Assembly (NCBI GenBank): GCA_020346205.1
Contig: CP070776.1
Span: forward strand, 1,238,536 to 1,252,756
DNA from: Deltaproteobacteria bacterium
GTDB taxonomy: Bacteria > Desulfobacterota > Desulfobulbia > Desulfobulbales > BM004
Reading direction: 5' to 3'
Length of the DNA: 14,221 bases
Within the stretch, counting starts at the first letter, position 1, and every line of letters begins with the position of its first letter. The notes under the pieces were generated by a model. It worked only from the letters and a program-made list of their open reading frames with translations, ran no database searches and was not told the DNA's origin. The position numbers and the translations under genes were made by a program. This document shows, one piece after another, positions 8,901 to 14,221 of the stretch.

Positions 8901-10160
8901 TTATGCTTTCTGCAATTTTTTTCCCTGGAGCAGCCGCCTAACAAGGTCAAGGCCTGTAGCAGCGGTCAACTCCTGTATCTGCCAGCGGTCTCCAGAGAAA
9001 CGGCAGGGGATATCGATGGTCTCATCAGGTGTGGAAATACCAATGAATACAGTACCTACTGGTTTTTCCTGACTACCGCCAGAGGGACCGGCAATGCCGG
9101 TGACAGAAAGGCCGATATCAGCAGAAGTTGTGGAGCGGATACCAGCCGCCATGGACTTTGCCACAGTGGAACTGACCGCCCCATACCGTTCTAGCAGTAT
9201 GTTATCTACACCGAGAAGCTTTTCCTTTAAGTCATTGCTGTAAGCAATAACTCCGCCGGCAAAATAATTTGAACTCCCGGGAACGGAGGTGATTTTGTGT
9301 CCAATCAAACCGCCTGAACAAGATTCAGCCGTGGCCAGGATTTTATTCTGGTTTTCCAGAAGCCTTCCCACAACACTTTCCATAGTTTCATCATCAGTTC
9401 CGAACAGGGCATCGCCCAACACTTTTTTTACCTCATCTTCAAGGTGTTGAAATGTGCTTTGGATAATTGCATCATCTTCGTCAATGACAGCTAAGCTAAG
9501 ATGCACTTCAGGGAAAACCGGGTAATAGCCGATACGAATACGCCCGTCGCCTTCATTTTCAAGATGGGCCACGCGGTGATTGATTTCCGTTTCACCCAGG
9601 CCAAAAACTTTATAAATTCTTTGTTTGACCTGTTTTGCTTCACTTTCCAGCCATACAGCAAGTCTTGGTATAACCTTGTCGATAAGCAATTCCTGCATTT
9701 CATGGGGAACACCGGGAAGGAAAAAAATCGGTTTGCTTTCATGAACCAGAAGATATCCGGCCATCTTTGCATCAGGATTCAAGGCTTCTGCACCCGTTGG
9801 CAGCATGGCCAGCTTTTCAAGATTTTTAATAACCTGGTCATCGGCTTTAGCGTGACGGGCTTTTACCTTATCAAAAATCTCGGAATGGAAAACCGGAGGC
9901 CGTCCCAAGACCTGCCCCGCGACTTCGCTGGTAAGGTCATCACTTGTAGCGCCCAGCCCGCCTGTAACGATAATAAAATCAGAACGCTGGATGGCACGTA
10001 AGAGGGTTTTGCTTATCTCTGCCGGAGTATCACCGATGGTGGCCATGGAAATAATTTCGTGACCTGCGGCAAAGAGCAGCCCTGCAGCAAAACGGCTGGT
10101 AGTATTCAGCACCCTGCCGGAAGTTAGTTCATTGCCTATGGCTATTATTTCTCCGATCAT
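8901..10160 (-). CDS. cinA: CinA-family protein (MoaB-like/ADP-ribose pyrophosphatase domain plus NMN deamidase domain)
   Basis: CinA family members process pyridine-nucleotide by-products: the N-terminal COG1058 domain has ADP-ribose pyrophosphatase activity in characterised members, and the C-terminal PncC-type domain deamidates nicotinamide mononucleotide. The 419-residue length matches two-domain CinA. The molybdopterin-binding-like domain covers about 1-170, with GNELTSGRVLNT at 9-20, GGLGATSDDLT at 67-77 and FLPGVPHEM at 147-155. The deamidase domain covers about 265-415, with ESCSGGLIG at 279-287 and TGIAGPSGG at 354-362. The usual GGLGPT reads GGLGAT here, a small departure. No strong ribosome site precedes the ATG. 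It starts 55 bases after the mtaB-like gene and is followed by recA, a common cinA-recA order linked to competence or DNA damage in some bacteria; such a role is not shown here. Confidence 0.95.
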   Translation of the reverse strand: MIGEIIAIGNELTSGRVLNTTSRFAAGLLFAAGHEIISMATIGDTPAEISKTLLRAIQRSDFIIVTGGLGATSDDLTSEVAGQVLGRPPVFHSEIFDKVKARHAKADDQVIKNLEKLAMLPTGAEALNPDAKMAGYLLVHESKPIFFLPGVPHEMQELLIDKVIPRLAVWLESEAKQVKQRIYKVFGLGETEINHRVAHLENEGDGRIRIGYYPVFPEVHLSLAVIDEDDAIIQSTFQHLEDEVKKVLGDALFGTDDETMESVVGRLLENQNKILATAESCSGGLIGHKITSVPGSSNYFAGGVIAYSNDLKEKLLGVDNILLERYGAVSSTVAKSMAAGIRSTTSADIGLSVTGIAGPSGGSQEKPVGTVFIGISTPDETIDIPCRFSGDRWQIQELTAATGLDLVRRLLQGKKLQKA

Positions 10161-10215
10161 TCTGCAGTAAGCGATAAAAGTATTTTATATAATTATATGA
10201 AACAGTTGCTTAAAA

Positions 10216-11553
10216 TTATAAAAGCGCCCCTTTGACAAAACGTTCCTGCAATTTCTCAAGTTTCACCGTAACTACCCGATTCACATTATCCGGTCTGGCC
10301 TGAAAATGAACCGGGATATAGTTGTCGGTGAAGCCTTTGGCCAAACCTTCAAGGGATTTTTCAGCTTCAACCAGGACAGAATGCACCTCGCCAATTTGAC
10401 TTCCATAAAAAGCAGTTCTCTTTTTATGATCTAATTTGCGTAGAACCGCAACTCTCTCTTCTTTGATCTTTGTTGGAACCTGATGAGCCATTTTTGCAGC
10501 AGGGGTCCCGGGTCTTTTTGAATAGGGAAAGACATGAATGTATGTAACGGGTAACTTTGTAATAAGTTCATATGTTTGCAGAAAATCCTGCTCTGTCTCC
10601 CCAGGAAAACCGACCAGTACATCGACACCGATAGCTGCTTCGGGAAGTATTTCTTTACAGCGCCGGACCTTTTCAGCGAATTGACCAGCACTATATCTGC
10701 GGTGCATTTTTTTCAGGATTGTATCAGAGCCGCTCTGCAAAGGGATATGCAGATGCGGCATAAAATTGTCCTTTGCCACCATAAACTCCAAAAGATCCTG
10801 GCTGATTTCAGTGGGCTCAAGCGAACTGAGGCGATAACGGATTTTTGGGGTAGCGGAAGTGAGCTTTTCCAACAACTCAAGCAGGCTTAAAGAAGGATTC
10901 AGGTCCAGGCCATAATGCCCCACATGTATCCCGGAGAGAACAATTTCCTTATAGCCTTCTTTTTCATAAAGCAATGTCTGCTGCAAGACCTTTTCCGGAG
11001 GAAGGCTTCTGCTTCTGCCCCTGGCATATGGAACGATGCAGTAAGTGCAGAAGTTGTTGCAGCCGTCTTGGACTTTTAAAAAAGCCCTGGTACGGCCCGA
11101 GAACCGTTTGACAGGTAAAAGGCTTATTTCTTTTTGCAAGGCTACATCGTTAAAATATTTCTCTGTTGTCAAGGCTTCGTCGTAATTCTCAATATCTGAT
11201 AGTGCAGCCTCAACAATCTGGTGCTTATTGGCATTGCCGACTATCGAAACGTGAGTGTTATCAATTTCTTTTATCTTATGAGGATCAACCTGGGCATAAC
11301 AGCCGGTTACCACTATCTTAGCTTTGGGATTGGTACGCTGCGCCCTGCGGACAAGCTGCCTTGATTGGGCTGCAGCCTTTGCGGTAACAGCGCAAGTATT
11401 AATGACATATATATCTGCGGGAGTGCCAAAGGAATTGACAGTAAATCCCTGCTCCTCAAAACAGGATTGAAATGAGGCGGATTCGCACTGGTTGACCTTG
11501 CAGCCAAGAGTTGCCAGGGCTACGGTTTTATGTTTGCTGTCCTGCTTTTTCAT
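10216..11553 (-). CDS. mtaB: tRNA t6A37 methylthiotransferase MtaB
   Basis: MtaB is a radical-SAM enzyme that converts t6A at position 37 of ANN-decoding tRNAs to ms2t6A. The 445-residue protein has the three methylthiotransferase parts. The N-terminal UPF0004 domain carries cluster cysteines 18, 54 and 85 (TLGCKVNQCE, INTCAVT, VTGCYAQ). The radical-SAM core has the CNNFCTYC motif (Cys165, 169, 172) followed by IVPYARGRSRS and later HIPLQSGSD. The C-terminal portion, from about 380, fits a TRAM RNA-binding domain. The TLGCKVNQ start and the GCYAQVDP sequence favour MtaB over MiaB or RimO; this subfamily call comes from motif memory. The ribosome site before ATG 11553 is weak. It appears to lead the mtaB-cinA-recA cluster. 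Confidence 0.92.
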   Translation of the reverse strand: MKKQDSKHKTVALATLGCKVNQCESASFQSCFEEQGFTVNSFGTPADIYVINTCAVTAKAAAQSRQLVRRAQRTNPKAKIVVTGCYAQVDPHKIKEIDNTHVSIVGNANKHQIVEAALSDIENYDEALTTEKYFNDVALQKEISLLPVKRFSGRTRAFLKVQDGCNNFCTYCIVPYARGRSRSLPPEKVLQQTLLYEKEGYKEIVLSGIHVGHYGLDLNPSLSLLELLEKLTSATPKIRYRLSSLEPTEISQDLLEFMVAKDNFMPHLHIPLQSGSDTILKKMHRRYSAGQFAEKVRRCKEILPEAAIGVDVLVGFPGETEQDFLQTYELITKLPVTYIHVFPYSKRPGTPAAKMAHQVPTKIKEERVAVLRKLDHKKRTAFYGSQIGEVHSVLVEAEKSLEGLAKGFTDNYIPVHFQARPDNVNRVVTVKLEKLQERFVKGALL

Positions 11554-11722
11554 GGAGGCAATACCTTACGTAAAAACATGCTGGAAAGCAAGTCTGACGC
11601 TCTGCTAAAAAAATGTAAGCAAAATTACAGTCCTTAAATATCTTTACTTGATCCAGATGAGAAATTGTAATAAATCTGTATAAAATCAAGGGAGAAAGCA
11701 ATAAATACTGTATGGAGGAGTG

Positions 11723-12622
11723 ATGGAGTCAATAGACGATATTCGCAGTCAATTCGAATTTACGGATCAGGACCAGGAGAACCTGAAGCAGCTCGGCGAA
11801 ATACTGTTGCCATTATCAGATCAGTTTGCAGAGGAGTTCTATGATTTCCTCAATCAGCACCCAAAGACTGCCGCATATTTTAAAACCAGCGAGGCCGTAG
11901 AACGGCGCAAGGAAACCTTCAAAACCTGGTTTAAGGACCTGTTTACATCTCAGTATGACAATCGCTACTTATTGAGGCTCCAGAAAATCGGCAAGGTCCA
12001 CGTGAAGATCGGCCTGGACAGCTACCATGTCAACGCGTCCATGAGTTTTGTGCGAGAACTGTGCCGGCGCCAGATTGCAGCCCAGATAAAGGACGGTGTA
12101 TGCAAGGAGGACAACCTTATTACCCTGCATAAGGCCCTGGATATCAACCTGTCGATCATGACTAGCTCCTACCAGGAGGAAAAACTGAAAAAAGTTTTTG
12201 TCTCCCACAAGATTGAAGAATTCCTGGTGCAGGCTGCTGAAAGGCTGCTGCACGGCCTCAACCTTTTCCTGCTTATCGGGTTACTGGTATTGGCAGTTGG
12301 GGTGGTGGCTCTTCTGGGCCATGACATATACGAGGCGGTTACCAAAAACTTGGAACATGGCCTTATCAGAGCCCTGGGCTCGCTGCTCATCCTCTGGATG
12401 ATGATTGAACTCCTGCATACAGAGATTGACCACCTGCAGGGCGGCAAGTTTAGAGTCCGCATATTTGTGGAGCTGGCCCTGGTAGCCTTTATCCGCAAGA
12501 TATTCGTGGCCAGCTTTGAGTACAAGGAACCCATCAGTTTTATGCTGCTGATGGGGGCATTGTTTATCCTTGGCATCGTCTATTTCCTTGTAGCCAAGGT
12601 GGAGGCCAGGGACAAAGCTTGA
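11723..12622 (+). CDS. Globin-coupled sensor domain fused to a PsiE-like membrane domain
   Basis: The first 155 residues look like a globin-coupled-sensor (protoglobin) heme domain: an FTDQDQENLKQLGEILLP pre-helix start, then YLLRLQKIGKVHVKIGL at 82-98. His93 stands where the proximal heme ligand lies in HemAT-type sensors. A short linker (about 152-176) leads into four hydrophobic segments at about 179-199, 215-233, 246-264 and 271-290, consistent with a PsiE (phosphate-starvation-inducible E) domain. There is no methyl-accepting, GGDEF or kinase output, so a gas signal would have to act through the membrane domain, whose function is unknown in any family member I know of. ATG 11723 follows GGAGG by four bases; an overlapping GTG at 11720 adds one residue. 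The kinase gene starts 23 bases after the stop. Globin assignment is strong; PsiE assignment rests on hydrophobicity and sequence character. Confidence 0.83.
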   Translation: MESIDDIRSQFEFTDQDQENLKQLGEILLPLSDQFAEEFYDFLNQHPKTAAYFKTSEAVERRKETFKTWFKDLFTSQYDNRYLLRLQKIGKVHVKIGLDSYHVNASMSFVRELCRRQIAAQIKDGVCKEDNLITLHKALDINLSIMTSSYQEEKLKKVFVSHKIEEFLVQAAERLLHGLNLFLLIGLLVLAVGVVALLGHDIYEAVTKNLEHGLIRALGSLLILWMMIELLHTEIDHLQGGKFRVRIFVELALVAFIRKIFVASFEYKEPISFMLLMGALFILGIVYFLVAKVEARDKA

Positions 12623-12645
12623 CCTTAACTTCATAATAAACACGA

Positions 12646-13557
12646 ATGCGTGTAAAAAAAGAATTATCGATTGACGTCCTCTGTGTGGGTTCGGCGACCT
12701 ATGATTTGGTCTATTCAGTGGACCGTCATCCCCTACCGGATGAAAAGATACGGGCAAATTCCTTTACAGGCTGCGGGGGAGGGCCTGCTGCCAATGCAGC
12801 CCTGACAGCGGCCCGTCTCGGCCTGCAGGCAGCATTTGCTGGCTACCTCGGCAACGATATATTCGGCAGCACCCATATTGAGGAACTGCACCAGGCGGGG
12901 GTACGTACCGAACTTGTGACAAGAGGGGAGCGACCTTCTGCTTTATCAGTTGTCCTGGTTAAGCCGGACGGCAGCAGGGTCCTGGTAAACTTTAGAGATC
13001 CGGGCAGTTTTTTATCCGTTAGTTCTGTTGATTTCCCCAAAGTAGATGCCAGGGTGGTTCTTTTTGATGGTCATGAGCCCTACATATCTTTGCCATTGGC
13101 CAAAACAGCTCGACAGAGAGGCTCCATTACTATTCTTGACGCAGGATCTGTGCACAAAGGCACCGAAGAACTTGCAACTCTGGTGGATTATCTTGTCTGT
13201 TCAGAGCTTTTTAGCGTGAACTTTACAGGTGAAAAAAATGAGAAAAGGGCCCTTGAAAAGCTAAGTTCCTATGCGCCGAATGTCATAATAACCGTAGGTG
13301 ACAGGGGCTTGTTCTGGAAGAATAGTAATGCATCAGGGCACCTGGATGCCTATAAGGTAAAGGCAGTTGACACAACCGGGGCCGGAGATGTTTTTCACGG
13401 CGCGCTGGCAGCCTGTTTGGCCCGAAAGACAGGATGGTTGGAAAGCCTGAGGTTTGCAAATGCTGCCGGCGCCCTTTGCTGCACAAAGGTTGGGGCACGT
13501 CCCGGCATACCAACCAAAGCAGAAGTTGAAGAGTTTTTGGCTGGACATGAAGAATAG
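12646..13557 (+). CDS. PfkB-family carbohydrate (ribokinase-like) kinase
   Basis: The 303-residue protein is a complete ribokinase-fold kinase that moves phosphate from ATP to a sugar or sugar acid. The N-terminal substrate region contains GCGGGPAANAALTAARLG (42-59), the usual glycine-rich signature 1. The C-terminal signature DTTGAGDVFHGA (242-253) forms the anion hole, with catalytic Asp248. The substrate is not evident: fructose, ribose, glycerate and nucleosides are all possible in this family. The downstream gene encodes a phosphorylase that would release fructose or glycerate, so a kinase for one of those is the most economical guess from context. It starts 23 bases after the globin-PsiE gene without a clear ribosome site, suggesting translation coupled to, or at least transcription with, that gene. 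Confidence 0.88.
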   Translation: MRVKKELSIDVLCVGSATYDLVYSVDRHPLPDEKIRANSFTGCGGGPAANAALTAARLGLQAAFAGYLGNDIFGSTHIEELHQAGVRTELVTRGERPSALSVVLVKPDGSRVLVNFRDPGSFLSVSSVDFPKVDARVVLFDGHEPYISLPLAKTARQRGSITILDAGSVHKGTEELATLVDYLVCSELFSVNFTGEKNEKRALEKLSSYAPNVIITVGDRGLFWKNSNASGHLDAYKVKAVDTTGAGDVFHGALAACLARKTGWLESLRFANAAGALCCTKVGARPGIPTKAEVEEFLAGHEE

Positions 13558-13559
13558 TC

Positions 13560-13588
13560 TTTAAATTGTAGCATAAGTATTCTATATT
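13560..13588 (+). promoter_or_regulatory. Possible promoter of the GH13 phosphorylase gene
   Basis: TTTAAA (13560-13565, four of six -35 matches) and TATATT (13583-13588, five of six -10 matches) are exactly 17 bases apart in the 86-base gap before the GH13 gene. The area is AT-rich, so a chance match is possible. If real, the phosphorylase could be expressed apart from the kinase. Confidence 0.3.
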
Positions 13589-13643
13589 ATTGATAATTTT
13601 TGAATTTTGTGATTGCGATCTTTTCATTGAGCAGGAGAGTGCC

Positions 13644-14221
13644 ATGGACCAATTAACTCAGGAATCTTCCCGCCCCAAGCAGATACGAATACGCTACCTG
13701 ACAAAGCCGGATTATACCAGGCAGCCCTTTGAAATCCCCGATGCATCGAAGGATAAAATGTTTGAACGGCTTCGGTTTCTCTATGGTGACAGCAGGGCCC
13801 AGCAGACATTACCGGAGCTGGAGAGAATCCTGAAGGTTCACTATGCGCACAAGCCGGATGAGCTTATTGCCTGGGATGCCAAGGCTGATCCTACAGAACG
13901 CTTTACAGAAAAGGACCTTATCCTCATCACCTACGGAGACCTGGTCGTAGGAAAGGGGCACTCTCCCCTTGCTTCTCTTATGGAATTCATTCAGAGACCG
14001 CGTTTTCGTGATCTTTTCAATACCATACATATACTGCCATTTTTTCCTTACTCTTCGGACCGCGGTTTTTCAGTCACAGATTTTAAAAGTGTCGATCCCA
14101 ACCTGGGGTCATGGTCTGATATTGATGCCATTGGTGAAGACTACCAGTTGATGTTTGACGGGGTTCTGAACCATGCTTCTGCCGAAAGCCCTGAATTTCA
14201 GGAATTTTTAAACGGTGCTCC
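13644..14221 (+). CDS. GH13 glycoside phosphorylase, sucrose/glucosylglycerate phosphorylase type (partial, C-terminus off the right edge)
   Basis: The visible 192 residues belong to the alpha-amylase clan. LILITYGD (92-99), HILPFFPYSSDRGFSVTDF (129-147) and LGSWSDIDAIGED (154-166), followed by a GVLNHASAESPEF stretch (173-185), match what I know of GH13 subfamily 18: sucrose phosphorylase, sucrose-6-phosphate phosphorylase and glucosylglycerate phosphorylase. These cleave an alpha-glucoside with phosphate to give glucose 1-phosphate plus the acceptor, in the cytoplasm. The unusual N-terminal extension of about 90 residues (RPKQIRIRYLT, then a helical segment) is typical of the longer glucosylglycerate-phosphorylase-like members rather than short sucrose phosphorylases; this is an inference. 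The catalytic Asp and Glu lie beyond the window. ATG 13644 has an AGGAG site six bases upstream. No signal peptide is present. Confidence 0.78.
   Translation, partial: MDQLTQESSRPKQIRIRYLTKPDYTRQPFEIPDASKDKMFERLRFLYGDSRAQQTLPELERILKVHYAHKPDELIAWDAKADPTERFTEKDLILITYGDLVVGKGHSPLASLMEFIQRPRFRDLFNTIHILPFFPYSSDRGFSVTDFKSVDPNLGSWSDIDAIGEDYQLMFDGVLNHASAESPEFQEFLNGA

Noticed and set aside
9501..10001. 166-codon plus-strand frame inside cinA
   Set aside because: It is antisense to the conserved CinA N-terminal domain and has no recognisable domain.
11641..11722. Promoter for the globin-PsiE gene (TTACTT with TAATAA at 18 bases, or a TATAAAAT box near 11679)
   Set aside because: Several weak overlapping matches exist in AT-rich sequence and none is clearly best, so no feature was assigned.
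11723..12622. Globin-PsiE gene as a recently transferred gene because it looks more GC-rich (about 53 percent in sampled lines) than recA or ligA
   Set aside because: The neighbouring kinase gene is equally variable in GC content and no mobile element or tRNA border is present, so the evidence is too thin.
12281..12757. 158-codon minus-strand frame across the globin-PsiE/kinase junction
   Set aside because: It is antisense to two well-supported genes and its composition (His/Gln-rich) looks like a shadow frame.

Overview
The window looks like chromosomal DNA from an anaerobic, sulfur-metabolising Desulfobacterota bacterium, possibly Desulfobulbales. The strongest clue is a full-length DsrC with both C-terminal redox cysteines, the sulfur carrier partner of dissimilatory sulfite reductase. 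The N-terminus of the membrane-anchored PpiD/SurA-like foldase and the overall gene repertoire also fit. The lineage is inferred from protein character, not from a database match. I see no tRNA, rRNA, insertion sequence, integrase or CRISPR array.

Layout. Bases 1-1332 (minus strand) hold the first 444 codons of a membrane-anchored periplasmic peptidyl-prolyl isomerase that runs off the left edge. A 559-base AT-rich intergenic region separates it from dsrC (plus strand). DsrC is followed by a strong hairpin terminator shared with a convergent minus-strand pair: a small zinc-ribbon protein and a RimK-like ATP-grasp ligase. That pair has a near-consensus promoter with an 18-base palindrome lying inside its -35/-10 spacer. 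Further right on the minus strand is a cluster of a 4-oxalocrotonate-tautomerase-like protein, DNA ligase LigA and acylphosphatase. galE (plus) is transcribed divergently from that cluster and ends at a second shared hairpin terminator, facing recA. The minus-strand cluster mtaB-cinA-recA covers tRNA modification, nucleotide or NAD-pool maintenance, and recombination.

The right end (11723-14221, plus) is the most distinctive part. It encodes a globin-coupled sensor domain fused to a PsiE-like four-helix membrane domain, then a PfkB-family sugar or glycerate kinase 23 bases downstream, then the first 192 codons of a GH13 enzyme of the sucrose or glucosylglycerate phosphorylase type. The kinase and the phosphorylase could form one carbohydrate-salvage route: phosphorolysis followed by phosphorylation of the released acceptor. 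The heme sensor may report oxygen or another diatomic gas through a membrane output.

Most of the window is housekeeping. The items most worth a second look are the globin-PsiE fusion, the zinc-ribbon/ATP-grasp pair with its palindromic promoter, and a run of degenerate seven-base repeats that overlaps the 3' end of recA.
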